NCBI RefSeq assembly: GCF_000266945.1 | Contig: NC_018025.1 | Location: 434,001 to 498,000, forward strand | DNA from: Desulfomonile tiedjei DSM 6799 | GTDB lineage: Bacteria; Desulfobacterota; Desulfomonilia; Desulfomonilales; Desulfomonilaceae | Direction: 5' to 3' | DNA length: 64,000 nucleotides | Shown here: positions 17,693 to 26,809 of the stretch, piece after piece | How the letters are laid out: the number at the start of each line of letters is the position of its first letter | How positions within the stretch are numbered: the first letter of the stretch is position 1 | The notes under the pieces: generated by a model | Told to the model about the DNA's origin: nothing | What the model saw: only the letters and a program-made list of their open reading frames with translations | Databases searched by the model: none | Made by a program: the position numbers and the translations under genes

Positions 17693-18954
17693 AGCATTTC
17701 GTCCTTTTCTCTGCGAATATTCGCACCCAAATCGTCCAGTTTTGTCACTATGCCTTCATATCCACGATCCAGATGATAGACCCGGTGAATCTCTGTGATT
17801 CCCTTTGCGGCAAGACCGGCCAAAATGAGGGAAGCACTGGCCCGAAGATCCGTCGCCTGCACGTGGGCTCCGGACAATTCCTTGACGCCCTGAACGCCGG
17901 CAATTTTGCCGGAAACCCGAATACGCGCTCCCATACGGACCAGTTCCTGAACATGCATGAACCGATTTTCAAATACATTTTCCGTGATCATGCAGTTATC
18001 ATCTCCGAGAGACATGAGAGCCATGTACTGGGCCTGAAAATCAGTTGCAAAACCGGGATACGGATCGGTCTGCACGTCTCGACTCTTTACACGACCATTG
18101 GATATGACTTTCACGGAGTCTTCCGAAATTTCGATACCCACGCCGGTGTCGACGAGCTTCTCCAACAATGAGGCCAAATGAGCCGGTTGGCAGCCGCTCA
18201 CCGTAATATTGCCGCGTGTAATAGCTCCAGCCATAACGTACGTACCGGCTTCGATGCGGTCCGCCATGACCTCGTGCACAATACCCTGGAGACGGTCTTT
18301 TCCCTCAATTTCGATAATATCGGTTCCTGCACCCGAAACGCTTCCACCCATACGGTTGATCACCTGTGCCAGTTCGCACACTTCCGGTTCCAAAGCGCAG
18401 TTTCTGAGGATTGTCGTCCCTTTCGCAAGTGCAGCGGCCATAATGAGGTTTTCGGTGCCGGTCACGGTCTTCAGATCGAAGGTGAAGTCCGTGCCGCGCA
18501 GACGTTTTGCTCGAGCCTTCACATACCCGCTTTCCAGCTCGATGGTTGCACCCATTGCCTCAAGGCCCTTTAAGTGTTGATCGATAGGCCGCGCACCGAT
18601 AGCGCATCCACCAGGCAGGCTCACGTCTGCCTGACCTTCGCGCGCCATAAGCGGCCCGAGCACCATGACGGATGCTCTCATGGTCTTCACCAGCTCGTAT
18701 GGAGCCCTTCGGTCGGTTATCATGCGAGCTTTTATGCGGAGCGTTCCGGGCTCGAAATCGTCCAGTTGGACACCGAGTTGGAGGAGCAACTGCTTTGTCG
18801 TACGGATATCCATGAGCGCAGGAATTCTATGGAATGTCATCTCATCGCTGGTAAGCAGTGAAGCGCACATCAGCGGCAAGGCGGCATTCTTGGAACCGCT
18901 TGCTCTGACAGTTCCCTGGAGGGGTGTTCCGCCGTGGATGACAATTTTTTCCAT
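17689..18954 (-). CDS. murA: UDP-N-acetylglucosamine 1-carboxyvinyltransferase
   Basis: A 421-aa enzyme of the EPSP-synthase fold that transfers enolpyruvate from PEP to UDP-GlcNAc, the first committed step of peptidoglycan synthesis. The substrate loop is RASGSKNAALPLM. The fosfomycin-target cysteine is C117 in LPGGCAIGARPID. Length is typical. It is the first gene of the minus-strand run murA-hisB, a pairing also known from other bacteria. Confidence 0.97.
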   Translation of the reverse strand: MEKIVIHGGTPLQGTVRASGSKNAALPLMCASLLTSDEMTFHRIPALMDIRTTKQLLLQLGVQLDDFEPGTLRIKARMITDRRAPYELVKTMRASVMVLGPLMAREGQADVSLPGGCAIGARPIDQHLKGLEAMGATIELESGYVKARAKRLRGTDFTFDLKTVTGTENLIMAAALAKGTTILRNCALEPEVCELAQVINRMGGSVSGAGTDIIEIEGKDRLQGIVHEVMADRIEAGTYVMAGAITRGNITVSGCQPAHLASLLEKLVDTGVGIEISEDSVKVISNGRVKSRDVQTDPYPGFATDFQAQYMALMSLGDDNCMITENVFENRFMHVQELVRMGARIRVSGKIAGVQGVKELSGAHVQATDLRASASLILAGLAAKGITEIHRVYHLDRGYEGIVTKLDDLGANIRREKDEML

Positions 18955-19497
18955 GATCCGTTCCTTTCGCAGCTAACATGGAATGAGCGTCCTTGTGAAA
19001 ACTCATTCCGCAGCGGATGGGGCTGTATATCATCTTTGGGCAATATGTGCAACAGATCCGGTTATATGGATGCGTGATATTAAGGTACATGAAAGAGCCG
19101 GTGTGTACATCATACTCTGGGGACCGAGGAATTAGCCGATTTCGAAAGAGAGTTAAATTACCGGCCCATAACCCATTTCACTATGGTGACCGTATCTCAC
19201 AAACGGACACAACTGAGGTGTCCACTATGTTGACATGTGTGTAAAAGTCATAGACGCAAGCATCGTTACGCAAGAGTCATGCCAAGATGCTATGAGCTTA
19301 TGGTATTGCCGCTATTCATACATTTTTTTGTCCCCTGAATGGTTCGGCTCTTGCATCCGAAAAAGTGAGCATAGCTGATTGGTGACGCGGCGTCAGGCAA
19401 TTGAATACCGGAAAGAAAGAGTGATACCGGACAAAATTGCTTCGTTGGGTCGCTTTGTAAGTTCTGCAATTTTTGGATTTATGCATCAGGAGGGCCT
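18955..19497. other. Divergent intergenic region, murA / HU gene
   Basis: This 543-nt stretch separates murA (minus) from the HU gene (plus). It must carry both promoters. No credible ORF, repeat element or stable hairpin was recognised. Confidence 0.4.
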
Positions 19498-19782
19498 ATG
19501 ACAAAGCCGGAGATAATAGCTCTTATTTCTGAAAGAGCTGAAATATCTAAGAAGACAGCAGGGGTAGTTCTTAGCACTCTCGTAAACGTCATTCATTCGT
19601 CACTCAAAGAGAATGGTGGAAAAATTCGGATTTCTTCTTTGGGCACGTTTAAAGTCCTTGAGCTGAACGCCCGACGCGGCGTAAATCCCCGGACAGGTAA
19701 GGAGATGACCATCCCTGCAATGCGTCTGCCACGGTTTTATCCTGCTAAAGCTCTGAAAGAAACTTTGCGCGGAAAAAAATAA
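19498..19782 (+). CDS. HU/IHF-family nucleoid protein
   Basis: A 94-aa DNA-bending protein. The dimerisation helices (KPEIIALISERAEISKKT) are followed by the beta-arm signature RISSLGTFKVLELNARRG and NPRTGKEMTIPAMRLPRF, ending in a basic KETLRGKK tail. The Pro at the arm tip fits DNA intercalation. ATG 19498 follows CAGGAGGGCC, a strong ribosome site. It is monocistronic as far as can be seen, and HU cannot be separated from IHF subunits without comparison. Confidence 0.93.
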   Translation: MTKPEIIALISERAEISKKTAGVVLSTLVNVIHSSLKENGGKIRISSLGTFKVLELNARRGVNPRTGKEMTIPAMRLPRFYPAKALKETLRGKK

Positions 19783-19972
19783 ATTATTTCCGTGACACGG
19801 CGCATGTGAGATAAATATCATTCGATCTTCCTGCGAGTTTCTTTCATCTTTTTTTACGAGAGGCGGGCTGGAGACAGGGTTCTCCGTCTATTTGAACTCA
19901 GGGTCGCGATTTAGGAAACGCTGAGGGGTGCGACGCGGCCCGAGTTATCTCTCGAGTTATGTGGAGGGAGGA

Positions 19973-20548
19973 ATGTCCTCGTCTACCAAGGCGGTAGGGG
20001 TTTTTGTCCTTGTATTTTTGGTGCTTGCATGTTTTCAGACAGCGTCGGCACTGGGGCCGCGGCACGATCTTTTCGGGTCCGGCCGTGTGGTCGGTGTAGA
20101 AGCTCCCAATTTGCTAAAAATAAAGCTGCAGGACAAAGACAAAATCATAACAGTTCGGCTCATAGGGGTGGGATCGCCAAAGAACAGGGAAAGGCTGAAA
20201 GGGCTGGGCCGGGATGTCCAGAATTTCATCTTCAAATTTGACGTATGGGAGCAATCGCGAGATTACGTTAAATCGCTTCTCCACAACAAAACCGTCCAGG
20301 TCTGGGCCAGGAAATGGGATTCTTACGACGAAAAACACAGACTCCTGGCGTACATTCGTATTCCCGCACAAGAAGGTGACCCTGTGGATCTCAATGGTGA
20401 AATTATCCGGAAAGGCATGGGATTTGTGACCCGCGATTACGTGCACGTGACGTTCGCAGATTATCGTTCCTTCGAGCAGGATGCTAAAAAGCATTCCCGC
20501 GGTATGTGGAGAGGCATATCGACAAGCAAGATTTCATCGAACAGATGA
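19973..20548 (+). CDS. Exported thermonuclease-fold (SNase) protein, probably inactive
   Basis: A 191-aa protein with a signal peptide (VFVLVFLVLACFQTASA). The SNase fold is recognisable in IITVRLIGVGSPK and in the C-terminal NGEIIRKGMGFVTRDY and DAKKHSRGMWRG. Staphylococcal nuclease uses Asp21, Arg35, Asp40, Glu43 and Arg87. Here the first Asp is Asn/Pro (APNLLKI), the V-D-T-P-E loop is VGSPK (G67, K70), and only the two arginines remain. Calcium binding and general-base catalysis are therefore probably lost. ATG 19973 follows GGAGGGAGGA; the upstream 15 codons are not needed. Confidence 0.75.
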   Translation: MSSSTKAVGVFVLVFLVLACFQTASALGPRHDLFGSGRVVGVEAPNLLKIKLQDKDKIITVRLIGVGSPKNRERLKGLGRDVQNFIFKFDVWEQSRDYVKSLLHNKTVQVWARKWDSYDEKHRLLAYIRIPAQEGDPVDLNGEIIRKGMGFVTRDYVHVTFADYRSFEQDAKKHSRGMWRGISTSKISSNR

Positions 20549-20574
20549 GCAACGGGAAGAAATTATTCTTTATG

Positions 20575-20745
20575 ATTACCAACAATTCGACGTTTTTCCC
20601 ACGCTCCAATTCAACATATCGGTGGGAGCCGGCGTCCCTGCCGGTCCATTCTATCGATATCATTGATCATGTTGAAGATGTGTCGGCACGGAGGCACGGC
20701 ACCCACCAATACTGCTATCTTTAACCGAACACTAATTTTGGCAAT
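20575..20745. repeat. Element E, copy 1 (uninterrupted, 171 bp)
   Basis: Ends ATTACCAACAATT and (reverse) ATTGCCAAAATT. The core holds GGAGCCGGCGTCCCTGCCGG, TTCTATCGATATCATTGAT and CGGCACGGAGGCACGGCACC. This intact copy shows what the interrupted copies at 27914 and 33919 looked like before insertion. It starts 26 nt after the nuclease-like gene. Confidence 0.85.
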
Positions 20746-20800
20746 TGCTAAAGTAATGGAAAATACGTGAGGTTGGCCCTATAAGCGAAATACGCGAATT

Positions 20801-21862
20801 CTAATTTACCAACATGTGCCTGTACCTCCGGACGTAGTCAGCCACCATGCGATTCGCTGAAAACTTTTTTTCTGCCAGATCTCTGCAACATTTGCGATTA
20901 ATCGTGTTCGTTCGCGCAATGGCCTGCGCCATTTCCGATACACTGTTTACAAGAAATCCGGTTTTCCCGTGTTCCACCAGGTCTGAAAGCGCACCGGAAG
21001 GAAACGCCACCACGGGAGTCCCACATGCGTACGCTTCCATTGTCACGAGAGAACTTGTCTCGGGAGCTAAACTCGGGGCAAGAAGACATTTCGCGGACCC
21101 GAGAAGAGCGTTTTTTTCTTCAAGACCGAGCGATCCCACATACTGATATCTATTTCCGTCCAAACGTGGAAGAACTTCCCGCAAATAGTACTCATGGTGA
21201 GTTTCGTAATCGAAAAGCTTTCCAGCGAGGATGAGAGAGGTTCCGGCCTGTCGCGCTGCATCCAAAGCCAGATGTATTCCTTTTTCAGGACATATCCTGC
21301 CGAGAACCACCACGTACTCTTCAGGTACCGGAAATGTGCAGTCTTGTATAGGGACGCCGTTTTCCACAAATGGCAAAAGATTCGGGATAAACTGTGCAGT
21401 TTCTTCCTGATGACGGGAGACACAGTTGAAGTACACTCGTTCCTGGATTTGCTTAAACGCATTCGCATCGTACCAGGACACCGGAAGATGCAGAGTGATT
21501 AATACGGGGATATCAGTGTCGGGCAGATACTCCATAAAATCTATTCCGTGCAGGTGAATCAGATCGAGGTTTCGTTCGCGGAGTACATCGCGTACCAGAT
21601 CGCGTACAAGACGATACGTTTTGTTTCGCGTATCACATTCGATCAGATCGTTTGTTCTCGGAAAGTCGATAAGATTGCCCACGATTCGAGAACCGCTGCA
21701 GGCAAGGACAGTGCTTTCATGTCCGAGGCGGACGAGTCCTTCATCCAGAAGTCGGAGAACTTGTTCGGCTCCTCCTGCGGTGTCCGATCTCACAGGTGCA
21801 AAGGGATAGGCAATGCTCAGGACAGAGAGCTTTTTGTTAATTTGTTCTGAATCCGAATGCAT
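20801..21862 (-). CDS. Glycosyltransferase family 4 (GT-B)
   Basis: About 353 aa. The N-terminal acceptor domain begins SVLSIAYPFAPVRSDTAGGA, with the glycine-rich loop for nucleotide-sugar diphosphate. The C-terminal donor domain has VVLGRICPEKGIHLALDA and the E-x7-E-type motif PETSSLVTMEAYACGTPVVAF. It transfers a sugar from an NDP-sugar, presumably to a surface glycan or glycolipid. The ATG at 21862 is taken as start; the frame is open a further 68 codons but overlaps the small secreted gene and has no family resemblance. Confidence 0.88.
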   Translation of the reverse strand: MHSDSEQINKKLSVLSIAYPFAPVRSDTAGGAEQVLRLLDEGLVRLGHESTVLACSGSRIVGNLIDFPRTNDLIECDTRNKTYRLVRDLVRDVLRERNLDLIHLHGIDFMEYLPDTDIPVLITLHLPVSWYDANAFKQIQERVYFNCVSRHQEETAQFIPNLLPFVENGVPIQDCTFPVPEEYVVVLGRICPEKGIHLALDAARQAGTSLILAGKLFDYETHHEYYLREVLPRLDGNRYQYVGSLGLEEKNALLGSAKCLLAPSLAPETSSLVTMEAYACGTPVVAFPSGALSDLVEHGKTGFLVNSVSEMAQAIARTNTINRKCCRDLAEKKFSANRMVADYVRRYRHMLVN

Positions 21863-22046
21863 AAACCCAATCGCAATACTCGCAGATTCTTCGATACGAA
21901 GACCAATTTCAGGATAACAACTTCTTTCTTGTGATGGACTACAAACGATGCGGCCCTCCGGAGAGTTCCGAGGGGCCGAATATAACCACGTTTCTATGCA
22001 ACGATTGTTTCTTATGCAATTCAAGACAAGGAAAGCTGTCACTCCG

Positions 22047-22310
22047 CTATCGCCGACACCAGCCACCCCTGTCTCTGCATTTCCAGTGACTCATCCATTT
22101 GCATCGCCATCCGTGCCGGTACGATTGCCAGCAACAGTAACAACGATGGCGGTGATATTGAGCTAACTGCGCAGGAAGTTCGAGAGCGGTCGGTCCGTCA
22201 ATTGACACAACGGTGTCCAAATGACTCGCTACGGCTAAGGGCCCGGCGTACGCGAGACCGGAAACGGCTACCCCCACCAGAATAACAGCAAGTAGCAAAA
22301 TCTTTTTCAT
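22047..22310 (-). CDS. Small exported protein with unusual Cys/Trp/Arg/His-rich tail
   Basis: An 87-aa reading frame behind a very strong ribosome site (CAGGAGG, 6 nt before ATG). Residues 1-22 are a clean signal peptide (KKILLLAVILVGVAVSGLAYA). The tail from about residue 50 is packed with Cys, Trp, Arg and His (YHRHRCYCCWQSY). That composition could be real or could mark a frameshift. A shift near 22165 would instead read SSISPPSLLLLL followed by MAMQMDESLEMQRQGW. Function unknown. It lies between the polysaccharide GT and nucleotidyltransferase genes. Confidence 0.55.
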   Translation of the reverse strand: MKKILLLAVILVGVAVSGLAYAGPLAVASHLDTVVSIDGPTALELPAQLAQYHRHRCYCCWQSYRHGWRCKWMSHWKCRDRGGWCRR

Positions 22311-22519
22311 GATGACCTCCTGAAACCCAAATCTTTTGAAAAGCTTTGGCGCACAGCCTCGATAGAATCGATAGATCCAGTATAACAGGACCTCCGATCG
22401 AAAGACATTTTTTTAACAACGCCCTGCAACTGCAACGACTTTAAATCGCACGATACAAGGCTTCCATGCCATCTTCTCTCTTATGAATATTGCATGGAGC
22501 GAAGCGAAGCAATATGCGT

Positions 22520-23269
22520 TTACGTTGCAATCTTTCGTTCATAAATCTGTTTGGAATGGAGAAGATTGATCGCCTTTCGGTATCCGTCGAACGTCCCAAC
22601 GTCAACGTAAGACTCTCCTGCACAAATACCCAGTGCCTGACCTCCGTCTCGAATGTAGCTGTTCACGAGTGTGCCGATATATTCGTCCTGTTGCGCTCTT
22701 TTGCACCAGAGATCGAACAGATCGTGGAAGATTCGGCCGGACATCTTGAATGCTCCCCAAATCCAATTTGTTCCGGGATTCGATTTTTTGACGAGAATTT
22801 TAACCACAGTTCCGTCCTGCTGTAGGAGAACTGCGTCGAAAAGATGGGGCCGATCCACTGGAAACAAGAGAAACGAGAGTATGTCATCAGGAAGAGTGCA
22901 GAGGCCGTTTTCCGGGAACCACACAGTATCCGGCAAACCTACTAGCACCTGTTCATCGGGATGAATCAACGGAAGCGAACAGAATATCGCATCGCATAAT
23001 CCTCGAGGCTCCTGTTGAATCATATAGCAAAAATGAACCCCATCTATGCCTTCGCCGTAATATTCCATGATGTCGGATTTACCTGATGAGATGACGATAC
23101 AAATCTTTGTAGCTCCGGCGCGTATCATGCGGTCGATGAGGTATTCGCTTACGGCACGAGGACGTTCGACAAATGAATCGCTTCTGCTTCCCACCGGAAG
23201 CAATTCTTTTGAAAAAGCCAACGGTTGCATTCTGCTCCCCGCTCCTGCAGCAGGAATTATTCCCCACAT
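22520..23269 (-). CDS. Sugar-phosphate nucleotidyltransferase (RmlA/GalU-like)
   Basis: A 249-aa NTP_transferase enzyme joining a sugar-1-phosphate to a nucleotide. The pyrophosphorylase signature appears as IIPAAGAGSRMQPLAFSKELL, with the Lys in FSKELLPVG. The metal-site Asp is in LVGLPDTVWFP, and the C-terminal YVDVGTFDGYRKA is typical of dTDP-glucose pyrophosphorylases. Which sugar and nucleotide are used cannot be decided. It probably makes the donor for the neighbouring glycosyltransferases. Confidence 0.88.
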   Translation of the reverse strand: MWGIIPAAGAGSRMQPLAFSKELLPVGSRSDSFVERPRAVSEYLIDRMIRAGATKICIVISSGKSDIMEYYGEGIDGVHFCYMIQQEPRGLCDAIFCSLPLIHPDEQVLVGLPDTVWFPENGLCTLPDDILSFLLFPVDRPHLFDAVLLQQDGTVVKILVKKSNPGTNWIWGAFKMSGRIFHDLFDLWCKRAQQDEYIGTLVNSYIRDGGQALGICAGESYVDVGTFDGYRKAINLLHSKQIYERKIAT

Positions 23270-24291
23270 AGATTCCCCCCGGCATTTTATCTGGATTTAC
23301 GTCCGCAGAAGATTCCCGAATATCCCTGCGGAAAACCTGAATATAATCGATGAACTGACGAGCCGGGTCGAAAAAGCTCCGGATGAAGACCGGTAAGGGT
23401 TTAAATTACTCCATGCACCACACATGCGGAATATCGTCTGTAGGTATAGTACAGTGAGACGAATGTGGCACCGGTGTCGCATGCGAACGATTGCTGTGAA
23501 AGAATTTGTATCGCCCCCTGAGATTTTGTCTTGTTTGAGAAAAGCGAGATGCTTCTCATCGAATTTCTCAGAAAATTCGTTCCCGGTAATCTCTTCCAGC
23601 CGCCTGTTCTTCATCATAATCCGGGAACGCAATTGTTAACAGACTCGGAGCTTTTTTCTTACCGATATCTTTTACCTTATACCAATGTGGAGGGAATACT
23701 GAGACACCTGTTACTTGCCGGTCCCGGCAAATCTCCTTCGCTACGAACGCCACCCCTTGGCGTGGCTGACTTCGCTTCGGAGGCATGCCGGGACCGGATT
23801 TGCTCCCGCCGGTGGCGGGATTGCTTCTTTGAACGCACATTGGTATCAGTAGGTCTTTCGTCGCGTTCTTCGGGCCATTTCCGGATTATTTCATGATCCG
23901 TAATTATGTCTGATTCTGCACGCATATCATTCATTCCAACAATTATTTGTGAGCTTTGTTTCTAACCAAGCGGACAACGATAGAGCCAAAAAAGTTTCGA
24001 TATTACAAACGAGAAAGAACCGCCATTATAAGAACCAGATTTTGTTACTAGTTTCTTGCATTCCTGGGCGTTTTGCACACATCGTCATTTAACGCAACAA
24101 TTTCGGCTGGTTTATTGCCGGAACGGGATGCAATCCAAACTGTCTATTATTACGCATAGATGAGACAACAACTTTTTTTGTGTGCAACATTGGCATTCGA
24201 GTTGCATAAATCGCAGTTTTGTATACATGTTCAGCGTTTTTTGCCTGGAAGTAGGGAAACAATTTCCTGTTAGCTTTCACTGGGAGCAAAC
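23270..24291. other. 1-kb intergenic region in the polysaccharide locus
   Basis: It contains element A copy 2 (23678-23846). The rest has open frames up to about 110 codons but none with a ribosome site, codon pattern or family resemblance that I would accept. The promoter for the plus-strand glycosyltransferase operon at 24292 must lie in its right part, which is AT-rich from 24000. Confidence 0.45.
23678..23846. repeat. Element A, copy 2 (long form, about 169 bp)
   Basis: Begins TATACCAATGTG and ends GCACATTGGTAT. Its left arm lacks about nine bases (GCTTTCATA) present in the other copies, so the inverted repeat is broken there. The internal 71-nt segment (CTACGAACGCCACCCCTTGG) matches copy 1. 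Confidence 0.8.
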
Positions 24292-25449
24292 ATGCCTGAC
24301 CTCGGACCGATTGTGCAACGAGTGCTGATGACCACAGACACTGCAGGCGGAGTATGGGATTATTCTTTAGAGCTTGCAGCAGGTCTTCGGAGGCGGGGGG
24401 TACGGACGATTCTGGCAATAATGGGCAATCCAATTCTTAAAGTGCGTTGTATTGAAGCCAAAGCCATACCCGACCTGCAACTGGAATTCGGTGAATTCAA
24501 GCTTGAATGGATGGCAAACCCTGAAGAAGATGTGGCGTGCGCTTCGGAATGGTTGTTGAAGTTGGCTCGTCAGTATGAACCGGATCTCGTGCACCTTAAT
24601 TCGTATGCGTTTGCCTCTCTGCCGTGGCATAAACCGTGCGTACTGGTTGCACATTCCTGCATACTGTCGTGGTGGAACGCAGTAAAGAAAACCGATATTC
24701 CGGACGATTTCGATTGGTACAGAGGCATTGTCGCCTCCGGCCTGCAATTGGCAGACGGAGTTGTCTTTCCAACAAATTCTCTTCGAAACCAGATGGAGCG
24801 CATTTACGGACCGATTCAAAATTCGGAAGTGATATTGAACGGCAAGGATCCTTTCCGATACAAACCGGGCAGGAAAAAGAGGTTCATATTCAGCGCGGGA
24901 AGGCTTTGGGATGAAGCCAAGAACGTGGCTGCCCTGGAGCATGTGTCCACTCATCTGCGATGGCCTACTTTAATCGCCGGAGACTGTAAGAAACCGGACG
25001 GATCGGGAAATGCTCCCCAGCGTATCACGTACCTGGGGTTCCTGGCTCCGTCCCGGATGGCCGAATTTTATGCCGAGGCTTCCATCTTCGTTTCGCCTGC
25101 CAGTTATGAACCATTCGGATTGGCCGTGCTTGAAGCAGCTCTGTCAGGATGCGCCCTGGTGCTGGGAAATATCCCGACATTTCATGAACTGTGGGAGGAC
25201 GCGGCTCTATTCGTCGATCCCGATGACCTGCAGGGTTTGAAGCATGCTCTCACCACACTTACCGAAGATCAGAGAAAACTGGAGTCCCTTGCTCGCAAAG
25301 CCCGGGAGCGGGCATTCAGGTATAGTGGTGAAGCCATGTCAGGGAAATATTACGATACATATTCCGAATTATGCATGGATTACACTCTTCTTTCGGAATC
25401 ACAGGATAGATCTCGGCATGTAGGACCGGAGTTGCAGGTGGAGTTCTAA
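24292..25449 (+). CDS. Glycosyltransferase family 4 (GT-B)
   Basis: A 385-aa enzyme. The opening RVLMTTDTAGGVWDYSLELA supplies the GT-B acceptor-domain glycine loop. The donor domain has FIFSAGRLWDEAKN, YLGFLAPSRMAEFYAEA and the E-x7-E motif SPASYEPFGLAVLEAALSG. ATG 24292 follows GGGAGCAAAC. It is followed with one nucleotide between by a second glycosyltransferase, forming an operon. The pairing suggests sequential sugar additions onto one glycan. Confidence 0.9.
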   Translation: MPDLGPIVQRVLMTTDTAGGVWDYSLELAAGLRRRGVRTILAIMGNPILKVRCIEAKAIPDLQLEFGEFKLEWMANPEEDVACASEWLLKLARQYEPDLVHLNSYAFASLPWHKPCVLVAHSCILSWWNAVKKTDIPDDFDWYRGIVASGLQLADGVVFPTNSLRNQMERIYGPIQNSEVILNGKDPFRYKPGRKKRFIFSAGRLWDEAKNVAALEHVSTHLRWPTLIAGDCKKPDGSGNAPQRITYLGFLAPSRMAEFYAEASIFVSPASYEPFGLAVLEAALSGCALVLGNIPTFHELWEDAALFVDPDDLQGLKHALTTLTEDQRKLESLARKARERAFRYSGEAMSGKYYDTYSELCMDYTLLSESQDRSRHVGPELQVEF

Positions 25450-25450
25450 G

Positions 25451-26578
25451 GTGAACTTCGTCCTGTTCTACCATTCAATCGTTTCTGACTGGAATCATGG
25501 CAACGCGCACTTTTTGCGCGGGATCGTCCGGGAATTAAAGAACAGCGGCCACCATGTCGACGTTTGGGAACCGGTAGACGGGTGGAGCCGGAAGAACCTG
25601 CTCGAGCAAAGTGGTCACAGTGCTTTGGAATGCTTTCAACAGCAGTTCCCGTTTATCACGCCCCGTCTATATCACCAGCTTGATCCGTCGTACTTGGACA
25701 GGGTCCTGGACCAAGCGGATGTTGTGCTGGTTCACGAATGGAACGATCCGGAAGTAATCGCCGCGATCGGCCGCCACAAGCAGAGATGTGGCCGATATTT
25801 GCTGTTTTTTCACGATACGCATCATCGTTCGGTTACTGCTCCTCAAGAAATTGCCCGGTTTGATCTAAGCTCGTACGATGGGGTGCTCGCGTTCGGGCAG
25901 ATCGTCAGCGAACTGTACTCTCAGAGGAACTGGGCATCACGAGTATGGACCTGGCATGAGGCAGCGGATACGGCTCTGTTCGTTCCGAGAAGAAAATCAC
26001 CATCCTCCGGGGACCTGGTATGGATCGGAAACTGGGGAGATGACGAGCGGTCTGCAGAATTGAGAGAATTCCTCTTTGAACCCGTTCGTAATCTCGGTCT
26101 GCGAACAAGCATCTATGGAGTTCGTTATCCTGAAAATGCCCTGGAAGAAGTCTCAGCCTCCGGGGCCGAATTCTGCGGATGGGTCCCCAATCATCTGGTT
26201 CCTCAAGTGTTTTCAGATTTTGCCTGCACTGTTCACGTTCCGAGAAGACCGTACGTGCAAACCTTATCGGGCATACCGACAATTCGGGTGTTCGAGGCAA
26301 TGGCTTGCGGCATTCCTCTCGTGTGCGCACCGTGGGATGACGCAGAAGGGTTATTCACTCCGGGCGAGGATTATCTTGTGGCGAAAAACGGAAAAGAAAT
26401 GGAGAAAGCTGTTCGAGATATTCTCAACGATCGGGATCTGGCAGAACACTTATCGGAGCGCAGCGTGAAAACCATTCTTGAACGTCACACATGCAAACAC
26501 CGGGTGAACGAATTACTGAGCATATGTAATGAACTCGGATTTCAAACAGACCGGGAAATTATACCGTTTCGCCAATAA
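25451..26578 (+). CDS. CgeB-like glycosyltransferase
   Basis: A 375-aa GT-B-type protein starting at GTG 25451 behind GGTGGAG in the end of the previous gene. FYHSIVSDWNHGNAHFLRGI opens the N-terminal domain. The C-terminal part carries IPTIRVFEAMACGIPLVCAP and LFTPGEDYLVAKN, as in Glyco_trans_1_2/CgeB proteins. CgeB relatives decorate spores or capsules. The acceptor here is unknown. It shares architecture with the gene at 26810, suggesting an old duplication. Confidence 0.85.
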   Translation: MNFVLFYHSIVSDWNHGNAHFLRGIVRELKNSGHHVDVWEPVDGWSRKNLLEQSGHSALECFQQQFPFITPRLYHQLDPSYLDRVLDQADVVLVHEWNDPEVIAAIGRHKQRCGRYLLFFHDTHHRSVTAPQEIARFDLSSYDGVLAFGQIVSELYSQRNWASRVWTWHEAADTALFVPRRKSPSSGDLVWIGNWGDDERSAELREFLFEPVRNLGLRTSIYGVRYPENALEEVSASGAEFCGWVPNHLVPQVFSDFACTVHVPRRPYVQTLSGIPTIRVFEAMACGIPLVCAPWDDAEGLFTPGEDYLVAKNGKEMEKAVRDILNDRDLAEHLSERSVKTILERHTCKHRVNELLSICNELGFQTDREIIPFRQ

Positions 26579-26579
26579 T

Positions 26580-26684
26580 TTGATAAAACCGAGAGGTCCG
26601 GCAGAGACGCCGGATCTCACCATCAGCCGGTAGTGGCCGGCCTCCGTGCCGGCCAAAATTGGGTTCATAGAAGCGAATTGGTGT
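26580..26684. repeat. GC-rich palindrome related to the repeat cores
   Basis: GGTCCGGCAGAGACGCCGGATC and GTGGCCGGCCTCCGTGCCGGCC resemble the palindromic cores of elements D and E, but clear terminal repeats were not resolved. It directly abuts element A copy 3. Confidence 0.45.
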
Positions 26685-26791
26685 TATACGAATGTGCGTT
26701 CAAAGAAGTAATCCCGCCACCGGCGGGAGCAAATCCGGTCCCGGCAAACAACAGATTTCTCAAAATTCTCTCTATGAAAGCACATTAGTAT
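26685..26791. repeat. Element A, copy 3 (short form, 107 bp, inverted)
   Basis: TATACGAATGTGCGTTCAAAG at the left pairs with CTATGAAAGCACATTAGTA at the right. The core CCCGCCACCGGCGGGAGCAA is shared with all A copies. It lies 18 nt before the next glycosyltransferase gene and may have separated it from the upstream operon. Confidence 0.85.
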
Positions 26792-26809
26792 TAGCTTGAG
26801 GACAAGCAT

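Noticed and set aside
23297-23632. 111-aa minus-strand ORF beside the nucleotidyltransferase gene
   Set aside because: No ribosome site or domain; low-complexity end. Left as intergenic.
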